Shown piece by piece: positions 33,854-41,997 of a DNA stretch of 64,000 bases; the first letter of the stretch is position 1; each line of letters begins with the position of its first letter. The position numbers and the translations under genes are program-made. Below the pieces are notes generated by a model. That model had not been told where the DNA came from, did no database searches, and worked only from the letters and a program-made list of their open reading frames with translations. This stretch comes from Sediminihabitans luteus. GTDB lineage: Bacteria; Actinomycetota; Actinomycetes; Actinomycetales; Cellulomonadaceae. The stretch is from assembly GCF_002797595.1 (NCBI RefSeq), contig NZ_PGFE01000007.1, forward strand, positions 1 through 64,000, read 5' to 3'.

Positions 33854-34272
33854 CGGTCGGCCCCGGTCGTCGTCGGGATCGGGCTGTCGGACGGCGCGTG
33901 GCCGGGAAGCGCGGCCGACGGCGTCGCCGGGGGCGACCAGACCGGGTCGCTCGGGTACCAGGACGGGCCGTCGGGCGGGAACTGCGGCCCGCAGGTGCCG
34001 AGCGGCTCCCAGACGTACCATTCGGCGGCGTAGCGGCCGGGCGTGTCGCCGTAGGTCCACGAGCGGGCGCGCCACGCGAGCCGGGTGTTCGGGATCGTGA
34101 CGACGTCACCGCCCCGGTACGCGACGGTCGGGCTCCACGTGCTCCCGCAGTCGGGGGTGTACGCGGTCGCGGGCTGCGACCACAGCACGACGGACGCGGC
34201 GGTGAACACGACGGCCGCCACGGCGGCCGTGCGGAGCGGTGGGGCAGAGCTTCGGGTGGGACGGGAGAGCAT
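33850..34272 (-). CDS. Small secreted CBM5/12-type protein, 140 aa
   Basis: First gene of a two-gene unit. Signal peptide MLSRPTRSSAPPLRTAAVAA ending in PATA; mature module CGSTWSPTVAYRGGDVVTIP, then WRARSWTYGDTPGRYAAEWY, with the aromatic and two-cysteine pattern of its paralogues. A Pro-rich tail follows. GGAGG lies 6 bp before the ATG at 34272; another ATG directly upstream (34275) is too close to it. A conserved 31-bp element lies 67 bp upstream. The similarity to chitin-binding modules is by residue pattern; ligand untested. Confidence 0.75.
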   Translation of the reverse strand: MLSRPTRSSAPPLRTAAVAAVVFTAASVVLWSQPATAYTPDCGSTWSPTVAYRGGDVVTIPNTRLAWRARSWTYGDTPGRYAAEWYVWEPLGTCGPQFPPDGPSWYPSDPVWSPPATPSAALPGHAPSDSPIPTTTGADR

Positions 34273-34339
34273 CATCGACCTCCTGAACGGGTAGGGACGC
34301 GCCGGACGGCGCAGGCCGAGCGTCCCCGGGCGTGACCTC

Positions 34340-34370
34340 GTGGGCAAGACCCCTACGCGGACACGCGTAC
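34340..34370 (-). promoter_or_regulatory. Conserved 31-bp upstream element, copy 2
   Basis: Matches copy 1 at 31793-31823 with two differences. It lies 67 bp before the first gene of the CBM pair, in the 149-bp gap to the divergent 34422 gene. It includes CGCGTAGGGGTCTTGC on the minus strand. Likely promoter or regulator site. Confidence 0.5.
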
Positions 34371-34421
34371 GGCGTGGTCACGCATCCACGGCAGGTCGGC
34401 GCCGGCCGTACCCTGTCCGGC

Positions 34422-34964
34422 ATGAACTTCATCCACCCGGACGTCGCGACCGCCGTCGGCGCGCTCTCGGAGCAGGTCGGACCCACCCCCTGGAGCCTCG
34501 AGGCCCGCCCCGACGGCGCGTACATCGCCCTCGACTACGTCGACGCACGCTGGACGACGTACCTCGCGGAGCAGCGGTGGAAGAAGGCGTTCGCGTACGA
34601 GGTCCGGCTCGACCCGGCCGCGCGGCGCTACTCGATCACGGACCACGCGCAGACGATCGAGTGGCGCGCCGGGACGGCCGGGTGGGTGCCCGTGGTGTCG
34701 TTCGAAGGGTCCGCGGCGAGCTTCTCGGGACGTCAGATCTCGTTCTCCCGGTCGTACGTGTCCGTCCCGGGGCAGGGCGTGATCGTCGACTCGCGGTTCA
34801 GCTCCGAGACCGAGCGCGCGCAGATCCGCGAGGTGCTCGCGCGGCTCGGCTGGACGGAGAAGACGTCGATGGCCTTGACCCTCGGCATCGTCGGCCTGGT
34901 CGCCGGATGTCTGGGCCTGCTCAGCGGGATCGCGGTCGTCGCCGCGATCGTGCTCGCGCGCTGA
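34422..34964 (+). CDS. Hypothetical protein, 180 aa, C-terminal membrane anchor
   Basis: A mainly soluble protein (MNFIHPDVATAVGALSEQ) with many aromatic residues and a C-terminal hydrophobic helix (about 150-178, MALTLGIVGLVAGCLGLLSG), so it is a tail-anchored or single-pass protein with the bulk in the cytoplasm. The central region predicts mainly beta strands (GWVPVVSFEGSAASFSG). It is not recognised as a named family. It is divergent from the CBM pair and may share regulation through the common intergenic region. Short imperfect duplications follow the stop (34960-35010). Confidence 0.6.
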   Translation: MNFIHPDVATAVGALSEQVGPTPWSLEARPDGAYIALDYVDARWTTYLAEQRWKKAFAYEVRLDPAARRYSITDHAQTIEWRAGTAGWVPVVSFEGSAASFSGRQISFSRSYVSVPGQGVIVDSRFSSETERAQIREVLARLGWTEKTSMALTLGIVGLVAGCLGLLSGIAVVAAIVLAR

Positions 34965-35002
34965 GCGCCCTCACGCGCTGAGCGTCGTCACGGGCTGCCC
35001 GG

Positions 35003-35605
35003 TTACAGGCTGCCCGTCGGTGTCCCGCTCACGCCACGGCTGCGCACCTCGCGCAGCACCCCGGCCAGGCGCTCGCGGAAGCCCGGCGGGACGCTCTCCG
35101 GCAGGTCGTCCACAGGCCACCACGCGACGTCCTCGGACTCGTCGCTGACGACGGGGACGGCGTCCGCGGCCGCGAAGGCCACGAACCCGACGTCCCAGTG
35201 CACGCGGCACCGGCCGAACGCCGAGGCGAGCGCGTGCCGGTCGAGGTCGGCGGGCGTCCACGACCACGGATCGACCACGACGCCGCCCTCCTCGCGCGCC
35301 TCACGGAACGCACCCGCGGCGACCGACGCGTCCGACGGCTCGACGTGCCCGCCGAGCTGCACCCAGAACAGGCCCTTGCGGTGGAAGCACAGCAGCACGC
35401 GGGTGAGGTCGGGCGTGAGCACGAAGCACGAGCCCGTGAGGTGCTCCGGGCCGGCGTCGCGGCGCCAGGCGTCCTCGCCGTGCGCGGCGACGAACGCGAC
35501 GTACTCGTCGCGCAGCGCGGCCTGCCCGGTGTCGGCGGGAGTCCAGGCGGCGAGCGTGCCGGCGAGGGCGAGGCCCGGGGCGTCGGTCGGGGTCGGGTTG
35601 TCCAC
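35003..35605 (-). CDS. NUDIX hydrolase
   Basis: A 200-residue protein carrying a Nudix box, GGHVEPSDASVAAGAFREAR followed by EEGG, with the catalytic REAxEEGG helix that binds magnesium and hydrolyses a nucleoside diphosphate linked to some moiety. FVLTPDLTRVLLCFHRKGLF precedes it, as usual for the fold; WWPVDDLPE follows. The GTG start at 35605 is chosen because the family-like region begins soon after, but no clear ribosome binding site is seen, so the start is uncertain. Substrate unknown. It is convergent with the 34422 gene. Confidence 0.85.
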   Translation of the reverse strand: MDNPTPTDAPGLALAGTLAAWTPADTGQAALRDEYVAFVAAHGEDAWRRDAGPEHLTGSCFVLTPDLTRVLLCFHRKGLFWVQLGGHVEPSDASVAAGAFREAREEGGVVVDPWSWTPADLDRHALASAFGRCRVHWDVGFVAFAAADAVPVVSDESEDVAWWPVDDLPESVPPGFRERLAGVLREVRSRGVSGTPTGSL

Positions 35606-35717
35606 AGGCCCAGTCAACACGAGGTGCGGCGACTTCTCCGTCGGCACCGGGTGAAACTCCTGGTCAGAGGAATGTCCTGCACGAGCGCTGAGGTACTTTG
35701 TGCGACGTATCGGATTT

Positions 35718-35740
35718 GTTTCGCACACGGCGTGCGAAAC
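35718..35740. promoter_or_regulatory. Palindrome upstream of the collagen-like protein gene
   Basis: GTTTCGCAC-ACGGC-GTGCGAAAC is a perfect 9-bp inverted repeat, 19 bp before the GTG start and just upstream of the AAGGAG ribosome binding site. It could be a repressor operator or a leader hairpin controlling translation. Confidence 0.5.
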
Positions 35741-35759
35741 CACCAGAAGGAGCACCAGC

Positions 35760-36527
35760 GTGAACAGCAAGCGCATCCTCCCCGGCGCCACCGCCGCAGT
35801 CCTCGTCGCCGGGCTCGTCGTGGCCGGGGCCGCCTCGACCGCGAGCGCCGCGTCGTCGATCACCGGCGCGAACGTCAAGAACTCGTCCCTCACCGGTGCA
35901 GACATCGCGAACTCCTCGCTGACCGGTGTCGACATCAAGAACTCCTCGCTGACCGGGTGGGACATCGCGACCGGGTCCGTCTCGGGCGTCGACATCGCGA
36001 ACTCGAGCCTCACGGGGGCCGACGTCAAGAACGGCTCGCTCACGACCGCCGACCTCGCGCCCACGACGATCGCCGCGCTCAAGGGTGCGGCCGGCAAGGA
36101 CGGCGTCGACGGTGTGGACGGCAAGGACGGCGTCGACGGCAAGGACGGTGTCGACGGTCTCCCCGGCGCCGCTGGTGTCGGCTTCGACGGTGCCTATTAC
36201 GCGATCGCGAAGTACGACCTCGGCAACACGAACGCCGGCGCGATCGCCACGGTCGCCTGCTCGGCGGAGACCGACGTCGCCGTGTCCGGTGGCGTGCGGG
36301 TCGTCGACCCGAGCTTGAACACGCCGGTCTCGTCGTCCTTCCCCGGCCGCATGGACTGGAGCACCAACTCCCCCAAGGATGGTCGCCTCGACGGCTGGGT
36401 CGTCCAGTTCGGCGGCAACGCCGGGACGATCTCGGACAAGTCCCCGGAGAGTGTCGACATCTACGCCCTGTGCGTCCCGGGAGTCGACATCTCGACGACC
36501 GTGACCTACACGCAGTCCGGCAAGTAG
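35760..36527 (+). CDS. Secreted protein with pentapeptide-like and collagen-like repeats
   Basis: A 255-residue exported protein. A signal peptide (NSKRILPGATAAVLVAGLVV, cleaved near ASA) is followed by about seven repeats of a NSSLTGADI-type unit (residues 32-100, pentapeptide-repeat-like beta-helix), a short Gly-X-Y-like stretch of KDGVDG units (about 115-135), and a C-terminal globular domain with two cysteines. The same order occurs in many actinobacterial extracellular proteins, with no known enzymatic role; surface or matrix adhesion is plausible. GTG follows AAGGAG by 8 bp. A perfect palindrome lies before it and a UUCG-loop terminator after it, so it is monocistronic. Confidence 0.8.
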   Translation: MNSKRILPGATAAVLVAGLVVAGAASTASAASSITGANVKNSSLTGADIANSSLTGVDIKNSSLTGWDIATGSVSGVDIANSSLTGADVKNGSLTTADLAPTTIAALKGAAGKDGVDGVDGKDGVDGKDGVDGLPGAAGVGFDGAYYAIAKYDLGNTNAGAIATVACSAETDVAVSGGVRVVDPSLNTPVSSSFPGRMDWSTNSPKDGRLDGWVVQFGGNAGTISDKSPESVDIYALCVPGVDISTTVTYTQSGK

Positions 36528-36534
36528 CCGGCTT

Positions 36535-36564
36535 GGGACCGCGGCCCTTCGGGGTCGCGGTCCC
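36535..36564 (+). terminator. Terminator hairpin after the collagen-like protein gene
   Basis: A 13-bp stem with one G-U pair closed by a TTCG tetraloop (arms 36535-36547 and 36552-36564), 7 bp beyond the stop codon. The stable UUCG loop makes this one of the best terminators in the window, although it lacks a U tract. Confidence 0.8.
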
Positions 36565-37102
36565 ACGTCGTCCGCACTCCTCGCCCAGGTTGTGCTCGTC
36601 GAGGCGATCGGCGCCGAGCGCGCGTCGATACGGGCCGTTACGGAGTGCACAGCCGAGATCACCGGTCGCTTGCGATCGAGGTACCCCTCGATGGATGCCG
36701 CCTTCGAGGCGGCTCGACAGCGCCGAGCTGCCGGCGCGATACAGCAAGCATTAGGTCGTCATGGGTGTGCGGGGCCTCCGGCGGCGTTTTTGGTGCGAGT
36801 CGCGTCAAGGTGCACCGCGAGGGCGGCGACTACGACCAGGAGACGGTCCCGGGCAGTACGTCGCGAGCGGCGGCTGCGGCCGACCGCCCGGCGGGGCTGT
36901 ACCCGACCTGCTCGACCGAGCTGCCCCGGACGGGGCGCCGCGACCACGACGACTGACGGACGGTCACCGGCCGGGGTGGGGGAGGGGAATCACGGCATGG
37001 CGGGACAGCGGCGCGATAGCGGCGCCAACGGAAGCGGTCCGTGAGGGCCGCGTGGGCGGTACAGGGCGGTCCGGAGCGGCCTCGGAGCAGGCGCGCGCGT
37101 TG
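36565..37102. other. Gene-free stretch before the HNH endonuclease
   Basis: No supported gene in 538 bp. Open frames here have poor codon bias and no ribosome binding sites. One plus-strand frame ends in a string containing LPRTG, but no hydrophobic segment follows, so it is not a sorting signal. The stretch may include decayed sequence at the border of an acquired segment. Confidence 0.5.
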
Positions 37103-38026
37103 TCAGGGCTGGACGGTGGGCGTCCGCGGGGGGCGTTGGTTGTGGGTGCCGAAAACACGCAGACGCTCTGCCAGAGCGTCTCGGTCGGGATGTTCTGCCG
37201 CTTGCCGGGGCAAGTTGATCGTGCGCCCGTGCATTTCTTGAAGTCCATACTTCAGCATCGGCCCGTCAATCTCTTCGAGCAGCTTGAGCGAAATCTCGAC
37301 GCGGTATTCCGGGGTGATGCCGAGCATGTTCTGGTCGTAGGCGGCGTGGTGGATCTTGCAAAGTGCCAATCCGTTGGTCACGGCTGGGATTCCACGGTCG
37401 TCAGCGTCCGGGAGAATGTGCGCGGCGTCGAGAAGGGATCCGTGCTTGAGATCGCAGACCGCGCATCGCGTGTTATAGGCCAAGAGGACGCGCGTTCGAA
37501 AGACAGGCTGATGCAGCCGCTGCTTCGCCAGGCGCAGCGCGTACTCCTTCTGGGGGACGGTCAATTTGCCTGGCTTAGGGACGAATGTGAAGGACTCGTC
37601 GAGTGCAACGAGGAATTGGCGTTCTTCGGGATAGTCATCGACGACGTACACGGGCGCGACGGGCGTGTAGATGTTGGGTACTTCCTTGCGGAATAAGATG
37701 AGCGGCATGCCCGTCGACATGGCGTTGCGGAGTTTGCGGTTGTCACCGGACCACGGATCGCCGTCCCTGTACGCGTAGTGCAGGAGGCCGTCCTCAGACT
37801 CCGCATCGTCGTAGGGCCCATGTGGGGTCGAGGTGATCGACAACGTCGACGAGAAGGTCGCAGGGTTGCGGATGCCGCGCGAGAAGTCGATGACCGGAAG
37901 CTTCATGCCGTCGATACGGAAGTTCAGCAGTTCCTCTCGGTGGAGGTAACCCCCGTTCCTCTCTGCCTGCTCAACTACCCAGTCGATAATGCGACGCCGG
38001 AGGGCGGCCTCCACCACGGATTCCAT
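37103..38026 (-). CDS. HNH restriction-type endonuclease (COG3440-like)
   Basis: A 307-residue nuclease. The N-terminal domain (RIIDWVVEQAERNGGYLHRE, GLLHYAYRDGDPWSGDN, PLILFRKEVPNIYTPVAPVY) matches the part found in predicted McrA/COG3440-type restriction enzymes and probably recognises DNA or modified bases. The C-terminal HNH core reads CAVCDLKHGSLLDAAHILP, then NGLALCKIHHAAYDQNMLGI, with metal-binding histidines and cysteines in place. GC content is about 55-60%, clearly below the neighbours, pointing to horizontal transfer. No methyltransferase is beside it, so a type IV (modification-dependent) role is likely. It is divergent from the pseudogene upstream. Confidence 0.88.
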   Translation of the reverse strand: MESVVEAALRRRIIDWVVEQAERNGGYLHREELLNFRIDGMKLPVIDFSRGIRNPATFSSTLSITSTPHGPYDDAESEDGLLHYAYRDGDPWSGDNRKLRNAMSTGMPLILFRKEVPNIYTPVAPVYVVDDYPEERQFLVALDESFTFVPKPGKLTVPQKEYALRLAKQRLHQPVFRTRVLLAYNTRCAVCDLKHGSLLDAAHILPDADDRGIPAVTNGLALCKIHHAAYDQNMLGITPEYRVEISLKLLEEIDGPMLKYGLQEMHGRTINLPRQAAEHPDRDALAERLRVFGTHNQRPPRTPTVQP

Positions 38027-38136
38027 GGGCAGAGCTCACCAGGTAGGACGCTCCGAAGCAAGGGTGAACGCTCACCGGAACCGCCTGCCGGACAAGCCGC
38101 ACGAGCACGTCGATCGCGGTCCTCCACGTCTGCCTG

Positions 38137-38853
38137 ATGCTGGTGTGCGCTGCTCTGTGGTGCTTCTTCGCGCCGCGGGAGATGCTCGGGACGAGGCGCT
38201 GGCAGTGGAAGGGGGCGATCGTCTCGAGGTCAGCGACTCGCACGTCCGGCAGACGTGGTGGCTCGGCCTGTTCTACCTCGTGATCCTCGTGGGCGTCATC
38301 GTGGTCGTGATCGTGGCGAATGCCCAGCAGGATGCCTACGAGCGGTTCGAGGCCGCGTGGTGGCCGTCGCCGTCGGAGGGGCCGGGGGTCAGCAGGGAGG
38401 TCGTCGTCGGCCTCCCGACCGTGGAGGGGGCCGGAGTCGTGCGGACCAGCACGGGTGGGCGCCTGGAGGCGGCGGCGTACGCGGTCGTGGGATCGCAGGA
38501 GCACGGGCCCGAAACGAAGGTCGAGGACTCCGCGGACGGCGATCTCGTGGTCGAGGTGCGCGTGCACGGCTGCACGCCGGTCGCGGGAACGCTCGAGCAG
38601 CTCGAGGAGACCGTGCGCGTCACCGTCGTGGGCGAGGCGACGCGAGAGTGGACGAGCCAGCAGTACGACTACGAGTGGATGGGCTTGAAGGTCCGTGCCA
38701 CGTGTGACGGGGAGTCCGAGTGGACGGACGTCGGCCCCGGACGGCGCGTGCTGGTCCACGTCCCGCTCGCCGAGCCGCTCGGTGACCGGGCGGCTCGGCG
38801 ACGGTGTCACGGGCGACCCGGTGCCGCTCGTCCCGCTGTCACCGGCCGGGTAG
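38137..38853 (+). pseudogene. Decayed membrane protein, paralogue of the 42325 gene
   Basis: Three reading-frame pieces align to the intact gene at 42325-43035: an N-terminal helix piece ending APREMLGTRRWQWK, a middle beginning GGDRLEVSDSHV with a membrane helix, and a C-terminal piece after VHVPLAEPLGDRA that reads TGDPVPLVPLS. The frame changes at a run of five G (38211-38215, one base short) and again near 38790-38800, where the original frame is restored. Two compensating indels imply a decayed copy or assembly errors. Translation from the original ATG would stop shortly after the first shift. Confidence 0.75.
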
Positions 38854-38942
38854 CGCCACCGCGACGCGTGAACCGAGCCGCCGTCGTCTGCCCTCGGCGG
38901 TGGCTGAGTGCTCTCTCGGTGCATGCTGAGTGTGGACTGAGT

Positions 38943-38959
38943 AATTGCTTGGGGCAATT
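38943..38959. promoter_or_regulatory. AT-rich palindrome upstream of the 39141 gene
   Basis: AATTGC-TTGGG-GCAATT is a 6-bp inverted repeat in an unusually AT-rich patch (38938-38961), about 180 bp before the next gene. It could be an operator or promoter region. Only the repeat itself is directly supported. Confidence 0.3.
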
Positions 38960-39140
38960 TACTGGGAGGCTATGTGGAGGCCGCTCAAACGCCCGCAGAA
39001 GGTCGTCGGCGCAGGTAGAGACTGAGGAGCAGAGCGCTTTGCCGGGCCCGCACAAGGGCTAGCGGAGAGCTCATGACGATGCGCGGGTGAAACTCACCCG
39101 CCCCGACCGGCACGCGCCGGACCTCCTGAGGAGCAGTGAG

Positions 39141-39992
39141 ATGACCACGCCCGAATACCCTGGACCCACGCCCGAAAACTCTCGTGACCCGCAGCAGCCG
39201 ACCTCGCCCGCTGACGCGAAGCGCCAGGCGCGCGAGGCGAAGGCGGTTGCGAAGGCGAACCGCAACTGGTTCGCGCGGCACAAGTTCCTCACTGGCGCCG
39301 GTGTGCTCGTGGTGCTCATCGGGATCATCTCGGTCGCCTCGGGCGGCGGCGACGACGAGCCCACCGCGACTGCGGAAACCTCCGTCTCGCAGGACGACGC
39401 CGCAACCACCGCGGACGAAGCCACGACGGACGACGCAGACGCGGCCGACGACACCTCGGCGGATGACGCTGCTGACGACGCGGCCGCCGACGACGCGGCG
39501 GACGAGGCGACGACGATCTCGGGCGGCGACCACATCGTCGGTACCGACATCGACCCCGGCCAGTACCGGGCGGACGTCTCGGAATCCCTCTTCTCGCTCT
39601 GCTCGGTCACGCAGCAGAACGGCGACGACGTGCTCGACATCCGCACCGCGAACGAGGGCAGCGTGATCTTCACCGTCGCCGACGTCGACGGCTCGACGGT
39701 GTCGTTCGACGGGTGCGACAACATCGTCTCCACGGCGGACCAGCCGGGCACCGTGCCCGACGCCTACACGAATGGCGATTGGCTCGTCGGCGCCGAGATC
39801 GAGCCCGGCAAGTACCAGGGCACGGTCGACCCGGACGCGGCGATCGTTCTCGGCAGCGTCTCGCAGACGAACGGCACCGACGTTCTCGACATCACGACGG
39901 GGGACGAGGGCAAGGTCGTCTTCGACGTCCAGGACACCGAAGGGTCGGTCGTCTCCTTCTCGGGCCTGACCGACATCCAGAAGGTCGGCTGA
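39141..39992 (+). CDS. Membrane-anchored protein with two tandem extracellular domains
   Basis: A 283-residue protein: a cytoplasmic Ala/Lys/Arg-rich stretch, one membrane helix near 52-70 (FLTGAGVLVVLIGIISVASG), a highly acidic Asp/Ala/Thr stalk (75-125), then two tandem copies of about 70 residues (GGDHIVGTDIDPGQYRADVS and NGDWLVGAEIEPGKYQGTVD). Each holds the 'VG.DI.PG.Y' pattern common in actinobacterial surface proteins and phage-associated proteins. Start ATG follows GAGGAG. Function unknown. A perfect 27-bp palindrome follows the gene. Confidence 0.75.
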   Translation: MTTPEYPGPTPENSRDPQQPTSPADAKRQAREAKAVAKANRNWFARHKFLTGAGVLVVLIGIISVASGGGDDEPTATAETSVSQDDAATTADEATTDDADAADDTSADDAADDAAADDAADEATTISGGDHIVGTDIDPGQYRADVSESLFSLCSVTQQNGDDVLDIRTANEGSVIFTVADVDGSTVSFDGCDNIVSTADQPGTVPDAYTNGDWLVGAEIEPGKYQGTVDPDAAIVLGSVSQTNGTDVLDITTGDEGKVVFDVQDTEGSVVSFSGLTDIQKVG

Positions 39993-40026
39993 GTAAGGAC
40001 GTCGGACGGCGCACCCGCGCCCCCGG

Positions 40027-40086
40027 CCGAGAGTCACGTTCGGGCCCCCTCCCATACGCGGGAGGGGGCCCGAACGTGACTCTCGG
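40027..40086. terminator. 27-bp perfect palindrome, terminator-like
   Basis: Arms 40027-40053 and 40060-40086 are perfect inverse complements with a 6-base loop, 35 bp after the 39141 gene. The arm starts CCGAGAGTCACGTTCGGGCC, the same core found in the repeat block at 25279-25694. It can act as a terminator and may also be a dispersed repeat. Confidence 0.8.
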
Positions 40087-40190
40087 TGCATGCACGCCCG
40101 AGCAGCCGGAGCACCCGCCGACGCCCTGCAAAGCACGGGTCGCCGCGAGAACCTCCGCGGCGCACCCGGCGCCTCTGGCACACTGCGGGC

Positions 40191-40946
40191 GTGTCCCACC
40201 ACCGCGCGACCGGCCGTCGGCGCAAGAAGCCTCGCCGCAGCTCCGTGTCGGCTGCCGCGCGCAAGCCCCACGCGACGCCCACACGGACGGGTCGTCCCCG
40301 TGGCCCGCGTCCGCCGTCCACGTTCTGGAAGGTGCTCTCGGGCGTCCTGTGGGTGCTGGGGGTCGGCGGGTTCATCGCGTTCCTCGTCTTCGTCTGCGTC
40401 ATGGTGCTGCGCGACTCGATCCCCGCGTGGCGGGCGCACGGCTTCTGGTACGACATGCCGGGCGATGGGCGTCGGGGTCCGAGAACCGCAGGGAGCCAGA
40501 CGCTGTACCTCCTCGGGGTGCTCGCTGCAGTTGCGGCCGCAGTGGTGGTCGCTCTGCGCCAGATGTTCGTGAAGCGTTTCGGTTCACGGCCGACCGTGCG
40601 CGCGCCCCGGGGACCGTCGTGGATCGAACGGCACAGCAAGGCTCTCGGGCGGCTCGGCGTGGCGTTCCTCGTGCTGATGGGGCTCGGCCTGGCGTACATC
40701 GTCATCTCCTGGGCCGTCGGCAGCGTCGTGCTGCTCTGGACAGGGATGGTCGACTGGATCGCCCAGGGTGGCTCGGGGTCGGACGACGCGCGCGACTCCC
40801 CGGCCGTGCTGCGGGTGATCCTCGGGCTGATCGGCACGGTCCTCTTCGGCGGGGTCGTGCTGCTCTACGTCAGGCTTGCGTTCACGCTCGCGGGCGAGCG
40901 GCTGGCGCGGCGTCGGCGGGAGAAGGCGAAGTCTCGCGCGTCCTGA
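40191..40946 (+). CDS. Hypothetical multi-pass membrane protein, 251 aa
   Basis: A basic N-terminus (about 45 residues, Arg/Lys-rich, SHHRATGRRRKKPRRSS) followed by four hydrophobic helices: near 48-73, 103-120, 155-180 and 208-235. It ends in a basic stretch (RRRREKAKSRAS). There is no recognised domain. GTG at 40191 starts the protein; the upstream open frame runs into the palindrome and is not likely coding. Role unknown; could be a small transporter-like or envelope protein. Confidence 0.6.
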   Translation: MSHHRATGRRRKKPRRSSVSAAARKPHATPTRTGRPRGPRPPSTFWKVLSGVLWVLGVGGFIAFLVFVCVMVLRDSIPAWRAHGFWYDMPGDGRRGPRTAGSQTLYLLGVLAAVAAAVVVALRQMFVKRFGSRPTVRAPRGPSWIERHSKALGRLGVAFLVLMGLGLAYIVISWAVGSVVLLWTGMVDWIAQGGSGSDDARDSPAVLRVILGLIGTVLFGGVVLLYVRLAFTLAGERLARRRREKAKSRAS

Positions 40947-41129
40947 TGCGAGTTGGAGCCCGGCGATTCGTCACGACGCGCGCCGCCGTCGTCGCAGCCC
41001 CCACGTTTTTTGAGCGCGGCCGGTCGGGTGACCCCGTGCCAGTCCTTTTCTCTGTGCGAGTAATCGAAGATTCAAGGATGGGAGCCGAGCCCAGCCAAGG
41101 GCGACCTGGGGCGGACCGATGGCCACATG

Positions 41130-41783
41130 TCACTCTTGCGACGTGCGGTGTGCCCATTCCCCAGTCGTTAGATGCATCAGAATCATGGGCTCATACCCAC
41201 GTACAACGACACGGCCAATACCAATCATGGATCGCAATACACGGAGTCGATTCTCTCCAAGCGCGGCCTGAATCTTCGCGTCACGATCCCTGTACATCCC
41301 GACGTGAACGCCGCCCTCATCGACCGCGATCTGCTTTACCAGTTCGCGGAGCGAACGCCTCTCCTGCGCTTCATCTTGGCCGTACAGGAAAGCATCTGTA
41401 GCCAGAAGTTCCTCGTGACTCTTGTCCCGGTGGCCCTCCAGAGACTTTCCAGGCTCCATGATTCCCTTTACGTACTTGGTAATGTGATTGGTAAGGGTGG
41501 GGTCGAAAAGGGGATCAAGGACCCACCAATCTGGCCCCTTGCGCCACACCGGCTGCCACGAGAATGTCGGCGCCTCTCCGAGTATCTTTGCCGCACTTGG
41601 CCCCAAGGCGTTCCCATCTATCAACAATCGGCGTAAGAGGCCGGAGGCTTGGATGCAGTCGTAGGCGCTAGCCGTCAGTCGCGTCCGCGACCGCAGGTCC
41701 TCCACCGCATCGATGAACGCCTGTACGGTCGCGCCATCTTGTCCAGCAAGTGGCTTGGGCTCAGGCATCGGCGTCGTAGTCAC
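41130..41783 (-). CDS. Low-GC hypothetical protein, 217 aa
   Basis: A soluble protein with no signal or membrane helix, containing SAYDCIQASGLLRRLLIDGN, WQPVWRKGPDWWVLDPLFDP and HITKYVKGIMEPGK. I do not recognise the family. GC content is close to 50-55% against about 73% nearby, and codon use is far less biased, so it was probably acquired horizontally, like the HNH nuclease 3 kb away. GTG at 41783 is used; an ATG at 41768 (MPEPKPLAG) is an alternative. Neither has a clear ribosome binding site. Confidence 0.65.
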   Translation of the reverse strand: MTTTPMPEPKPLAGQDGATVQAFIDAVEDLRSRTRLTASAYDCIQASGLLRRLLIDGNALGPSAAKILGEAPTFSWQPVWRKGPDWWVLDPLFDPTLTNHITKYVKGIMEPGKSLEGHRDKSHEELLATDAFLYGQDEAQERRSLRELVKQIAVDEGGVHVGMYRDRDAKIQAALGENRLRVLRSMIGIGRVVVRGYEPMILMHLTTGEWAHRTSQE

Positions 41784-41793
41784 GGCGCCGACG

Positions 41794-41997
41794 CTACTCG
41801 GCGGCCCTGCCCGCGTCACTGCCAGCGAGACTCACGCGCCGGGGGGTCCGGTCGTGGATGCCCCCGGTGACATCTGATGTCGTAAGACGCGCACACCGCA
41901 CGACGGGGCGTGGTGCGGTGGGCTCAGGATCGGTCGCGCAGGCGGTGAGAGCCAGACCGGCCAGGACGGCAAGAGCTCCGGCCCGCTGCACTGGCAC
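41794..41997 (-). CDS. Possible small lipoprotein, 67 aa
   Basis: From GTG at 41997 the protein begins with a compact lipoprotein signal peptide (VPVQRAGALAVLAGLALTAC), followed by a Cys-Ala-Thr-Asp mature N-terminus and a short tail. The frame stays open upstream for another 67 codons, but that part lacks any domain. No clear ribosome binding site. It is only 10 bp upstream of the 41130 gene in the same direction and could be co-transcribed with it. Weakly supported. Confidence 0.35.
   Translation of the reverse strand: MPVQRAGALAVLAGLALTACATDPEPTAPRPVVRCARLTTSDVTGGIHDRTPRRVSLAGSDAGRAAE

Noticed and set aside
36890-36956. LPRTG string in a short plus-strand frame
   Set aside because: Followed by RRDHDD and a stop, with no hydrophobic segment, so not a sortase signal; codon bias is poor.
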